A DNA stretch of 12,796 nt, from contig DATKDU010000539.1 in NCBI GenBank assembly GCA_035512595.1, positions 1 through 12,796 of the forward strand, given 5' to 3'. Below are positions 1 through 6,006 of this stretch, piece after piece (position 1 is the first letter of the stretch; every line of letters starts with the position of its first letter). Below the pieces are notes generated by a model. The model ran no database searches. It was not told the origin of the DNA and saw only the letters and a list, made by a program, of their open reading frames with translations. The position numbers were made by a program, and so were the translations under genes. Source of the stretch: DATKDU01 sp035512595 (GTDB lineage Bacteria; Planctomycetota; Planctomycetia; Pirellulales; Pirellulaceae).

Positions 1-252
1 CACTTCGCCAACTTCCTGGACTGCATCCGCAGCGGCAAGCGGCCGAATGCCGACATTGAGGAAGGGCATAAGAGCACGCTCTTGTGCCACCTGGGAAACA
101 TCGCCTGGAAGCTGGCGCAGCAGGGGGAGTCGGTCGTGGTCGATCCGCAGGCGAAGGCCAAGGACGATCCGCACCGCATCTCGCCGATTTACCCCAAGGC
201 CGAGCCGATGTGGGGCCGCGAGTACCGAAAGGGGTGGGAGCCGGTGGTGTAG
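1..252 (+). CDS. Gfo/Idh/MocA-family oxidoreductase, C-terminal end (partial)
   Basis: The window opens inside this gene; the last 83 codons are present and end at TAG 250-252. The frame reads HFANFLDCIRSGKRPNADIE, then EGHKSTLLCHLGNIAWKL. This matches the C-terminal block of the secreted planctomycete Gfo/Idh/MocA oxidoreductases, in which a conserved NFLDCIRSG and a CHLGNIA helix follow the substrate-binding sheet. The converging gene at 399-1658 carries the same block (NFLSCIKS...GHRSATVCHLGNIA), so the two are paralogues. The NAD(P)-binding Rossmann half lies outside the window, so cofactor and substrate cannot be judged. Members of the family oxidise or reduce sugars, inositols and their derivatives. 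The stop codon overlaps the first base pairs of a REP-like hairpin. Family assignment is secure; the specific reaction is unknown. Confidence 0.85.
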   Translation, partial: HFANFLDCIRSGKRPNADIEEGHKSTLLCHLGNIAWKLAQQGESVVVDPQAKAKDDPHRISPIYPKAEPMWGREYRKGWEPVV

Positions 253-280
253 TAGGTTCCGCCTGCCGGGCGGGACCTGT
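251..280 (+). repeat. REP-like hairpin element, copy A
   Basis: A 25-nt palindrome (254-278) has arms of 10 bp and the five-base loop TGCCG (264-268). All pairs are Watson-Crick except one G-U (T258-G274), which pairs only when read on the + strand. It overlaps the stop codon of the upstream gene. No T-run follows. A related copy lies inverted at 332-361, agreeing at about 26 of 30 positions and sharing the loop. It may act as a transcript 3'-end stabiliser or terminator, or be a mobile REP-type repeat. An alternative, mutually exclusive hairpin GACCTG/CAGGTC can form at 274-290. Confidence 0.6.
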
Positions 281-331
281 GCTCCAGGTCGCGGCGCCGG
301 ACCGGAACCGCATGGGTGAACTGGTCGCCAA

Positions 332-361
332 ACAGGTCCCGCTCGGCAAGCAGGACCTACT
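332..361 (-). repeat. REP-like hairpin element, copy B (inverted)
   Basis: This is the inverted partner of the element at 251-280. Read on the minus strand it has 10-bp arms (334-358) around the same loop, TGCCG. Differences from copy A fall at paired positions and keep pairing: one C-G pair becomes T-A, one T-G becomes C-G, and one C-G becomes T-G. On the + strand the last would be a C-A mismatch, so the minus strand is the functional orientation, matching the oxidoreductase gene that ends at 399. Each convergent gene therefore has its own copy just past its stop. Confidence 0.6.
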
Positions 362-398
362 TGCTGGTTGTCTGGCAACGAGTCGCCGACGTCCCAGC

Positions 399-1658
399 TT
401 AAGCCACGGGCGTCAACGTCCACGGCGAGCGGTACGGCCGCGAGAGCCAGGTGTTGGCCTCGTCGTCGCTGACGAACTGCTCCTTCGCGGGATCCCAGGA
501 GAGCTTGCGGCCCAGGCGAATGGCGATGTTCCCCAGGTGGCAGACCGTTGCCGAGCGATGGCCGATCTCGACGTCGCAGATCGGCAGCTCGCGGCTCTTG
601 ATGCACGAGAGAAAGTTCTCGTGGTGGTTGCTGCTCTCGTACAGCCGCACGTCGCCGTCCTTCAGCTTGTGATCGACAAGCTCCTTCGGCTCGGCGGAGA
701 GCTTGCCGCGGTTGACGAACAGCTTTCCCTGGGAGCCGATGAAGGTCACGCCGCCGGGAATGTCTGCCTGCTGCTGGCCGACGATCACCTTCGTCCCGTC
801 GGCATACGTGTGCGTGACGCGGCACTTCTCGGTCACCTCGTGCCACATCTGGGGATGAAACTCGCCGGTCCCCTCGACCGAAACCGGCCCGCTGTTATCC
901 ATCCCCAGCGCCCACTGGGCGATGTCCAGATGATGCGCCCCGAAGTTCGTCATTTGCCCGCCGGAATAATCCCAGAAGAAACGGAAGAAGTAGTGGACCC
1001 GCTTCTCGTTGTACGGGCGCTGCGGCGCGGGGCCGAGCCACATGTCGTAGTCCAGGCCGCTCGGCGGATCGGTATCGGGCACCGGCGCACCGGCGTGGTT
1101 GCACTTGGGAATGCCGACGAGGATCGTTTGCACCTTCCCCAGTGCGCCGCTGCGAACCAGTTCGCAGGCCCGGCGAAATTCCCGGGCGCTCCGCTGCTGC
1201 GATCCGGTCTGGACGATCCGCTTATTGGCGCGGGCCGCCTCGACCATCTTTCGCCCCTCGGCAATCGTCGGGGAAAGCGGCTTTTCGCAGTAGACGTCCT
1301 TGCCCGCCTGGCAGGCGTGAATCGTCGCCAGTGCGTGCCAATGATCCGGTGTGCTGATGACGACGGCGTCGATGTCCTTGCGTTCGAGCAGCTTGCGATA
1401 GTCGGCGAAGGCTTCGCACTTATTCCCCGCGTCTTCGACCTTCTTGGCCGCCTGCGCCGCCCGGCCTTGATCGACGTCGCAGACGGCCGCTGCATGCTTC
1501 AAAAAGCCCTTCAGGTTGGCGTTCCCCTGGCCGCCGACGCCGATATGGCCGGTGACGATGCGTTCGTTGGCGCCGAAAGCGCGAGAAGGAACAAACAGCG
1601 GCGCGGCGGCCAGGCACGAAGCGGCGACAGACGACTTGAGGAATTGACGGCGGCGCAT
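399..1658 (-). CDS. Tat-exported Gfo/Idh/MocA-family oxidoreductase
   Basis: This 419-residue protein begins MRRRQFLKSS, a twin-arginine motif followed by a hydrophobic stretch (about residues 11-29), so it is probably exported folded through Tat. The Rossmann fold has GVGGQG at 40-45; the family's EKP motif is CEKPL at 124-128; the SGGQMTNFGAHHLDIA block at about 232-247 carries the expected catalytic/substrate-binding His and Asp. The C-terminal NFLSCIKS/CHLGNIA block matches the convergent gene at 1-252. The start at 1656-1658 is preferred over an in-frame start 45 codons upstream because it has a good Shine-Dalgarno (GAGG, 6 bases away) and because the upstream extension would translate the 7-bp repeat array at 1739-1773. 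It lies divergent to rhamnulokinase. Family known; the sugar substrate is not predictable. Confidence 0.93.
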   Translation of the reverse strand: MRRRQFLKSSVAASCLAAAPLFVPSRAFGANERIVTGHIGVGGQGNANLKGFLKHAAAVCDVDQGRAAQAAKKVEDAGNKCEAFADYRKLLERKDIDAVVISTPDHWHALATIHACQAGKDVYCEKPLSPTIAEGRKMVEAARANKRIVQTGSQQRSAREFRRACELVRSGALGKVQTILVGIPKCNHAGAPVPDTDPPSGLDYDMWLGPAPQRPYNEKRVHYFFRFFWDYSGGQMTNFGAHHLDIAQWALGMDNSGPVSVEGTGEFHPQMWHEVTEKCRVTHTYADGTKVIVGQQQADIPGGVTFIGSQGKLFVNRGKLSAEPKELVDHKLKDGDVRLYESSNHHENFLSCIKSRELPICDVEIGHRSATVCHLGNIAIRLGRKLSWDPAKEQFVSDDEANTWLSRPYRSPWTLTPVA

Positions 1659-1695
1659 AGGACACCTCGCAGCGTGGAGGAAACGAGTGATCATG

Positions 1696-1720
1696 GCGCC
1701 ACTTGTAACGGCAAGTGCGC
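1696..1720. promoter_or_regulatory. Imperfect palindrome, possible operator between divergent genes
   Basis: CACTTG (1700-1705) and CAAGTG (1712-1717) form an inverted repeat around TAACGG, and flanking GCGC bases extend the arms to 9 with one bulged C. It lies about 40 bases upstream of the oxidoreductase start at 1658 and 200 bases upstream of rhaB, where a sugar-responsive repressor or activator would bind. No regulator gene is nearby, so this rests on symmetry and position only. Confidence 0.3.
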
Positions 1721-1738
1721 TCAGGGTGGCTTGCTTCG

Positions 1739-1773
1739 TACTGGGTACGAAGTACAGGGTACTAAGTACGAGC
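1739..1773. repeat. Heptamer array TACNRRG (5 units)
   Basis: Five in-phase 7-bp units read TACTGGG, TACGAAG, TACAGGG, TACTAAG, TACGAGC. The TAC is invariant and the last four bases vary. The array lies in the intergenic region between the divergent oxidoreductase and rhaB genes. It has the same 7-bp period as the arrays at 3428-3556, 4622-4697 and 11427-11461 but an unrelated unit. Confidence 0.75.
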
Positions 1774-1916
1774 AGGTGGGACCAGTAAGTCACGATCTAG
1801 TTTGAGCCACAATTCCGTTTCGCCGCTGTATTTCCCGCGGGACTTGACTGCCCTGGCACCACGTGTCACGATCCATCACGGTCCCGGGCAAGTCCTCTTG
1901 TCACACGTTCCTGGAT

Positions 1917-3413
1917 ATGGCGGACGCAGCACAAGTCTATTTGGCGGCCGATCTGGGCGCTTCCAGCGGCCGCGTCGTCGCGGGAGTTTTCGACGGCCAA
2001 AAGCTCTCCCTGGAGGAGGTCTACCGCTTCGACAATGGCGGCATCCAGGCCGCCGGACGAATGCAGTGGGACCTCCTCAACCAGTGGAGCCACGTTCAGC
2101 GCGGCCTGCGGGCCGCGGGGAAGCTCTATCCGGGTCAGGTTCGCAGCGTCGGCGTCGATACGTGGGGGGTCGATTTCGGGCTCATCGGCCGAAACGACGA
2201 GTTGCTCGGCATTCCCTATCACTATCGCGACCGCCGCACCGCTGGCATTTTGGACAAAGCATTCGCCATCGTCCCGCGGGAGGAAATCTTTCAGCACACG
2301 GGACTCCAGTTCATGGAGTTCAACACGCTGTATCAGCTTCTGGCGATGAAGCTGGCCAAATCGCCGCTCTTGGATGTGGCCGAGCGGCTGCTGATGATCC
2401 CCGACCTGTTTCACTGGCTGCTCACCGGCGAGAAAGCGAACGAATTCACCGACGTCTCGACCACGCAGTTCTATAATCCCAAGACCAAGACGTGGGCGAC
2501 CGAGCTGCTGGCAAAGTTCGGACTGCCGACGAAGATCCTGGGGACGATTGCCCAGCCGGGAACGAAGCTCGGCAAGTTGCTCCCCGCGGTCGCGGAAGAA
2601 GCCGGGTTGGACGGCGTGGAGGTCGTGCTCCCCGGCAGTCACGACACGGCCAGTGCCGTCATGGCGGTGCCGGCAGCCGGCGCACCCGCCGCGAAACCGA
2701 ATTGGTGCTACATCTCCAGCGGAACCTGGTCGCTGATGGGAGTCGAAACGCCCGAGCCGGTGATCAACGATCGCTGCTACCAGCTCAACTTCACCAACGA
2801 GGGAGGCGTCGGAGGCACCGTGCGGCTGCTGAAGAACATCGGCGGTCTGTGGCTCGTACAGGAATGCCAGCGGATCTGGAAGGCCGATGGCACGGAATAC
2901 GGCTGGGACGTGCTCGTTCGCCGGGCGGGAGAATCGTCTCCGCTGGCCAGCCTGATCAATCCCGACGACGCCAGTTTCACGGCCCCCAAGAATATGCCGC
3001 AGGCGATTCGCGATTACTGCCAGAAGACGGGTCAGACCGTGCCGGCCAGCGAAGGAGCGGTGATTCGCTGTGCCCTGGAGAGCCTGGCCCTCCGCTACCG
3101 GATGGTCCTGGGGATGCTCGAAGAACTGACCGGCTCGCGGCTGGGAACGATCCACATCGTCGGCGGCGGCAGTCAGAACCGGCTCCTCAACCAGATGGCC
3201 GCCGACGCCTGCAACCGCCCGGTCATCGCCGGACCGGTCGAAGCGACCGCCATCGGCAACCTGATGATGCAGGCCGTGGCCGACGGCGCCGTCGGCGGAA
3301 TCTCCCAGGCTCGCGAAGTGATCCGCCACAGCTTTGCCGTGCAGCAGTACGTGCCCAAGAATCCGCAAGTCTGGGACGACGCCTACGAGCGGTTCAAGAA
3401 GCTCGTGGGGTGA
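1917..3413 (+). CDS. rhaB: Rhamnulokinase
   Basis: The product phosphorylates L-rhamnulose to L-rhamnulose-1-phosphate with ATP in the cytoplasm, the second step of rhamnose breakdown after RhaA isomerase and before RhaD aldolase. It is a FGGY-type kinase of 498 residues (E. coli RhaB is close to this length). Visible motifs are DLGASSGR (12-19, phosphate loop 1), VDTWGVDFGL (80-89), MIPDLFHWLLTG (160-171), STTQFYNP (181-188), PGSHDTASAV with the likely catalytic base Asp243, SSGTWSLMG (267-275) and HIVGGGSQNRLLNQ (413-426, adenosine/phosphate 2). The ATG at 1917 is chosen because the domain begins immediately after it; a GTG at 1863 would add 18 residues of no family character. Neither has a clear Shine-Dalgarno. 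rhaA and rhaD are not in the window. Confidence 0.95.
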   Translation: MADAAQVYLAADLGASSGRVVAGVFDGQKLSLEEVYRFDNGGIQAAGRMQWDLLNQWSHVQRGLRAAGKLYPGQVRSVGVDTWGVDFGLIGRNDELLGIPYHYRDRRTAGILDKAFAIVPREEIFQHTGLQFMEFNTLYQLLAMKLAKSPLLDVAERLLMIPDLFHWLLTGEKANEFTDVSTTQFYNPKTKTWATELLAKFGLPTKILGTIAQPGTKLGKLLPAVAEEAGLDGVEVVLPGSHDTASAVMAVPAAGAPAAKPNWCYISSGTWSLMGVETPEPVINDRCYQLNFTNEGGVGGTVRLLKNIGGLWLVQECQRIWKADGTEYGWDVLVRRAGESSPLASLINPDDASFTAPKNMPQAIRDYCQKTGQTVPASEGAVIRCALESLALRYRMVLGMLEELTGSRLGTIHIVGGGSQNRLLNQMAADACNRPVIAGPVEATAIGNLMMQAVADGAVGGISQAREVIRHSFAVQQYVPKNPQVWDDAYERFKKLVG

Positions 3414-3425
3414 ATGCGGCCGGAG

Positions 3426-3556
3426 GAGGGTTCAGGGTTCAGGGTTCAGATACGTCAATCAGAGTTTTGTTGTTGCCTGTGCCGAGTCTCCAGTCTCCAG
3501 TCTCCAGTCTCCAGTCTCCTGTCCCCTGTCCCCTGTCCCCTGAACCCTGAACCCTC
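3426..3556. repeat. Heptamer arrays forming a 19-bp inverted repeat
   Basis: On the left are three units of GGGTTCA (3428-3448). On the right are ten contiguous in-phase heptamers (3487-3556): TCTCCAG four times, TCTCCTG, TCCCCTG three times, AACCCTG, AACCCTC. Positions 3426-3444 are the perfect reverse complement of 3538-3556, so the ends can form a 19-bp stem enclosing about 93 bases. The array fills nearly all of the gap between rhaB and the next gene and stops 3 bases before that gene's ATG, leaving no normal ribosome-binding site. Neighbouring units differ by one or two bases, as if each had been copied from its neighbour. Confidence 0.9.
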
Positions 3557-3559
3557 ACT

Positions 3560-4603
3560 ATGAACGTCGCGATCGCCGGCATCGGCTTTATGGGTTGGAT
3601 CCACTACCTGGCCTACCAGAAGGTGAAAGGGATCAAGCTGGCCGCGATTTGCACCCGCGACAAAAAACGCCGCACCGGCGACTGGACCGGCATTCAGGGG
3701 AATTTCGGGCCGCCGGGAGAGATAGTGAATCTCGACGGGGTTGCGAAGTATGCCGAGCTTGATGAGCTGCTGGCCAATCCGAAGATCGACGTGGTCGATC
3801 TTTGCCTGCCGCCGCACCTTCACGAACCGGCGACGATTGCCTGCCTCAAGGCGGGGAAGCACGCGTTCGTCGAAAAACCGATGGCACTCACCGCCGCCGG
3901 CTGCGATCGGATGGTCAAAGCGGCGAAGAAAGCGGGAAAACAAGTCCTCGTCGGCCATGTCCTGCCATTCCTCCCAGAGTACGCAGCCGCTCGCACAATG
4001 ATTGCCAGCGGCAAATACGGCCAAGTCATCGGCGGGCATTTCAAGCGAGTGATCTCCGATCCTTCGTGGTTGAAGGATTTCTTCGATCCGGAGAAAGTCG
4101 GCGGCCCGCTGGTGGACCTGCACGTTCACGACGCCCATTTCATCCGCCTCTTGTTTGGAATGCCGAAAGCGGTGACCAGCCAAGGGCGGCTGCGGGGGGA
4201 CGTGGTCGAGTACTGCAACACGCAATTCAAGTTCGCCGACGAGAAGCTGGCGGTGAGTGCGACCAGCGGCGTCGTCAACCAGCAAGGGCGCCCCTTCACG
4301 CACGGCTTTGAGATCCACCTGGAGAAAGCGACGATCTATTTTGACTTTGCGGTCCTGGCGGACGGGAAGAACACGTCGCTGCCGCTGACGGTGCTGACGT
4401 CCAAGGGAACCGTGGAGTATCCGACTTTGCCCTCTGGGGACCCGATGCTGGCCGCGTTCGAGGGGGAGATCAAGGAAGTGGCCGCCAGCGTCAAGAGCGG
4501 CAAGGCTTCGACGCTGCTGGGCGGCGACCTGGCCCGGGATGCGATCGTGCTCTGTCACAAGCAGACGGAGTCGGTCAGGAAGGGGAAGACCATCGTCGTA
4601 TGA
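3560..4603 (+). CDS. Cytosolic Gfo/Idh/MocA-family oxidoreductase
   Basis: This 347-residue protein has no signal peptide. It starts MNVAIAGIGFMG, giving the Rossmann GxGxxG at residues 7-12. LCLPPHLHEP (81-90) and FVEKPMAL (103-110, EKP motif) complete the nucleotide-binding half. GGPLVDLHVHDAHF (181-194) supplies the conserved Asp and His of the active site. The length is typical of compact members of the family, such as inositol- or glucose-oxidoreductase types, but the exact substrate cannot be read from these motifs. It lies in the same orientation as rhaB, 146 bases downstream, and may be co-transcribed. The ATG at 3560 sits 3 bases after a heptamer array and has no Shine-Dalgarno, so translation may be leader-independent, or reduced by the array. 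A 33-bp palindrome follows the stop. Confidence 0.92.
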   Translation: MNVAIAGIGFMGWIHYLAYQKVKGIKLAAICTRDKKRRTGDWTGIQGNFGPPGEIVNLDGVAKYAELDELLANPKIDVVDLCLPPHLHEPATIACLKAGKHAFVEKPMALTAAGCDRMVKAAKKAGKQVLVGHVLPFLPEYAAARTMIASGKYGQVIGGHFKRVISDPSWLKDFFDPEKVGGPLVDLHVHDAHFIRLLFGMPKAVTSQGRLRGDVVEYCNTQFKFADEKLAVSATSGVVNQQGRPFTHGFEIHLEKATIYFDFAVLADGKNTSLPLTVLTSKGTVEYPTLPSGDPMLAAFEGEIKEVAASVKSGKASTLLGGDLARDAIVLCHKQTESVRKGKTIVV

Positions 4604-4621
4604 CGAACTGGGACCATTTCC

Positions 4622-4697
4622 AAATGACCAATGACCACGCCCCAATGACCAATGAAGCGGAAACCATTGGTCATTGGGGCTTGGTCATTGGTCATTT
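4622..4697. repeat. 33-bp palindrome built of AATGACC heptamers
   Basis: The left arm (4622-4654) and right arm (4665-4697) are reverse complements with one mismatch in 33 (C4638 against T4681), separated by a 10-base loop. Each arm is made of in-phase 7-bp units: AATGACC, AATGACC, ACGCCCC, AATGACC, AATG on the left and the inverse on the right. It starts 18 bases after the stop of the upstream oxidoreductase. The RNA hairpin would be very stable but no T-run directly follows the stem except TT at 4697-4698. Confidence 0.9.
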
Positions 4698-4716
4698 TCC
4701 CTACGACCCGTATAAT
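4688..4716 (+). promoter_or_regulatory. Sigma70-like promoter
   Basis: A perfect TATAAT (4711-4716) lies 17 bases after TTGGTC (4688-4693), a half-matching -35 element. TATAAT is unexpected by chance in such GC-rich DNA. The -35 hexamer is the last heptamer of the palindrome at 4622-4697, so the repeat seems to supply half of the promoter. The start would be near 4723 and it would transcribe the structured region and the HTH-receiver gene. Confidence 0.5.
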
Positions 4717-5008
4717 TAAGCGCATCGAGCGACGGGCAGACGGCGAATTCTCCTTGGCGATCCGCACTTCTGACGCGCCGGGCCGGACTTTCTAAAGTCG
4801 GCCGCCTAGTTCATACGATGCTAACATTCGGAAGACGTGTCGTGGGGTGTACTTGTGGACTCGCCATCCGCGGGTGACACCCGTGATAGCACGGTCTTTC
4901 CAGGGGGAATTGCGGGGCGTTTATGACGCCCCAGTGCGGATGAGTGCCGAATCGACCCAGGCGCTCCTTCTTCACGGCCCCCTGCCGCAAGTACACCGCC
5001 GAGTACGG

Positions 5009-5104
5009 TCGGTCCTGGTTTGCCGGAATCCCGCTTTGCGGCGGTGTTACCCACCGCCACTGAAATTCGGGATTTTCCGCCGTGTTCCGGCAAGCCAGTG
5101 CCGA
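5009..5104 (+). ncRNA. Candidate structured RNA (long stem-loop)
   Basis: The 20-nt arms 5009-5028 and 5085-5104 pair with 17 Watson-Crick pairs, two G-U pairs and one mismatch. Inside, TCCCG (5029-5033) pairs with CGGGA (5068-5072), and GGCGGTG (5040-5046) pairs with CACCGCC (5052-5058) around loop TTACC. Both wobble pairs are U-G on the + strand and would be A-C mismatches on the minus strand, which favours + strand transcription, from the promoter at 4688-4716. It could be part of the 5' UTR of the regulator at 5325, a trans-acting RNA, or a copy of a dispersed palindromic element. I recognise no named RNA family. Confidence 0.45.
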
Positions 5105-5258
5105 TGTTGTTTGTAGGCGCGGATCAGAGGGAACTGAGCCCAAGCCACCCGAAGCACAACTTAGCCCTACCCAGCTGTTTGCGTCCACCGGCATCCCACG
5201 GCCGGCTAGCGATGGATCGAAAGCGACCGGTTGACGCAGGCAGGGGCGAAACGCAACG

Positions 5259-5281
5259 TCCAGCGGCTCCTCACCGCTGGA
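5259..5281 (+). promoter_or_regulatory. Hairpin in the leader of the HTH-receiver gene
   Basis: TCCAGCGG (5259-5266) and CCGCTGGA (5274-5281) form a perfect 8-bp stem with loop CTCCTCA. It ends 30 bases before the Shine-Dalgarno GGAGAG (5312-5317) of the regulator gene. There is no T-run, so it is not a simple terminator; a role in mRNA stability or translation control is possible. Confidence 0.4.
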
Positions 5282-5324
5282 TGAAGCGCCACGAGTCAAA
5301 GAGTGAGTATTGGAGAGCCTGATT

Positions 5325-5897
5325 ATGAAGGTCTTCACTACTGGACAGGTCGCGAAGATCTGTAAAGTGGCCCCGCGCACGGTCAGCAAGTGGTTCGATT
5401 CCGGTCGCCTCAAAGGCTACCGCATCCCCGGCTCGCAAGACCGTCGCATTCCCCGCGAGTATCTGATCAAGTTCCTCAAAGAGCATGGAATGCCATTGGG
5501 AGACCTCGAAGACGAGGCCATGGCCAAAGTGCTGATTGTGGCGCAAGACCAGATTTTGATCGAAAACCTCCGGCGTGAACTTCCCAGCGAAAAGTCGTTC
5601 CGGGTGGCTGTGGCCGCCAGCGGATTTGAAGCTGGCATCCAGGCCGAAAGCTTCCACCCGGACTGCATCATCGTCGATTTCTCGATCGGCAAGGTCGAAT
5701 CGCTCCAGATTTGTCAAAATCTGCGAAAGAACCCCGACTTCGCCGAAACGATCCTGATCGCTTTGTTGCCCGATGACGGAAGTCCGCTGAGCTTCGATCG
5801 CTCGAGCATCAATGAAACGTTCAAGAAGCCTTTCGACGCCAAGCTGCTGGCGGAACGCCTCCGCACGCTGATCGGCGCTCGCAAAGAGCTGGTATAA
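5325..5897 (+). CDS. HTH (BldC/MerR-like) plus degenerate receiver-domain regulator
   Basis: This 190-residue cytoplasmic protein probably binds DNA. Residues 1-55 are a winged-helix HTH of the BldC/excisionase type (TTGQVAKICKVAPRTVSKWF, then GRLKGYRIPGSQDRRI). Residues about 65-185 are a receiver-like domain, AKVLIVAQDQILIE to FKKPFDAKLLAERLRTLI. The phosphoacceptor Asp is present in CIIVDFSIG and the Lys in FKKPF, but the usual acidic pair after strand 1 is AQD instead of DD, and the Thr/Ser after strand 4 is Ala (ILIALLP). It may therefore be a pseudo-receiver or be weakly phosphorylated. ATG 5325 with GGAGAG 7 bases upstream is preferred over TTG 5310. The gene stands alone, with a long structured leader before it and a strong terminator after it. 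No kinase gene is nearby. Its regulon is unknown. Confidence 0.9.
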   Translation: MKVFTTGQVAKICKVAPRTVSKWFDSGRLKGYRIPGSQDRRIPREYLIKFLKEHGMPLGDLEDEAMAKVLIVAQDQILIENLRRELPSEKSFRVAVAASGFEAGIQAESFHPDCIIVDFSIGKVESLQICQNLRKNPDFAETILIALLPDDGSPLSFDRSSINETFKKPFDAKLLAERLRTLIGARKELV

Positions 5898-5910
5898 ATC
5901 AACCCCGGGA

Positions 5911-5926
5911 TGCGTCTGCGGACGCA
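5911..5926 (+). other. Small hairpin after the HTH-receiver stop
   Basis: TGCGTC and GACGCA form a 6-bp stem with a TGCG tetraloop, 13 bases after the stop codon and upstream of the main terminator. It may protect the mRNA 3' end, or be incidental. Confidence 0.3.
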
Positions 5927-5953
5927 ACCCTCGCCGAATTCGTCCCGAATCCA

Positions 5954-5986
5954 CCGTCGCGGCAGACCCCCGCGACGGTTTTTTTT
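5954..5986 (+). terminator. Rho-independent terminator of the HTH-receiver gene
   Basis: CCGTCGCGG (5954-5962) pairs perfectly with CCGCGACGG (5970-5978) around loop CAGACCC, followed directly by eight T (5979-5986). It closes the + strand transcript and lies 20 bases before the end of the converging gene at 6007. Confidence 0.93.
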
Positions 5987-6006
5987 GCGCTGCCGCTGCC
6001 GTCCGG

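Larger units (their letters stand above)
4604..5324 (+). other. Gene-free region with structured leader before the HTH-receiver gene
   Basis: I see no credible protein gene in these 721 bases. In order it holds a heptad palindrome (4622-4697), a sigma70-like promoter (4688-4716), a bulged hairpin (4781-4803, GGCC-GACTT arms), a 7-bp hairpin GGGGCGT/ACGCCCC with loop TTATG (4914-4932), a long stem-loop (5009-5104) and an 8-bp hairpin TCCAGCGG/CCGCTGGA (5259-5281) some 30 bases before the Shine-Dalgarno of the regulator gene. A transcript from the promoter would have a leader of about 600 nt. It could be a cis-regulatory 5' UTR, a separate small RNA, or a decayed or dispersed repeat. It does not match RNase P, tmRNA or SRP RNA signatures. 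Confidence 0.5.

Noticed and set aside
1659..1793. 45-codon N-terminal extension of the Tat oxidoreductase
   Set aside because: It translates the intergenic heptamer array and would bury the twin-arginine motif; the ATG at 1658 has a proper Shine-Dalgarno.
84..1805. A long + strand open frame (573 codons) opposite the Tat oxidoreductase gene
   Set aside because: Its translation has no recognisable domain, and the minus strand carries a full Gfo/Idh/MocA protein with Tat signal. It is a GC-rich antisense shadow.
1866..3368. A 500-codon minus-strand frame opposite rhaB
   Set aside because: The + strand frame has every FGGY kinase motif; the antisense frame has none of any family.
3487..3556. 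CRISPR-like array
   Set aside because: Units are 7 bp with no spacers and drift in sequence; no cas genes are present.
5009..5323. RNase P RNA, tmRNA, SRP RNA or 6S RNA
   Set aside because: The conserved core phrases of RNase P (GAGGAAAGTCC), tmRNA ends and the SRP GGAAG loop are absent. A 6S-like long hairpin cannot be excluded but I see no -10-like open bubble, so I did not name it.
4811..5413. A 200-codon minus-strand frame in the gene-free region
   Set aside because: No domain, no Shine-Dalgarno, overlaps the regulator's start codon, and the sequence is dominated by RNA-like inverted repeats. It may overlap a dispersed repeat but not a gene.
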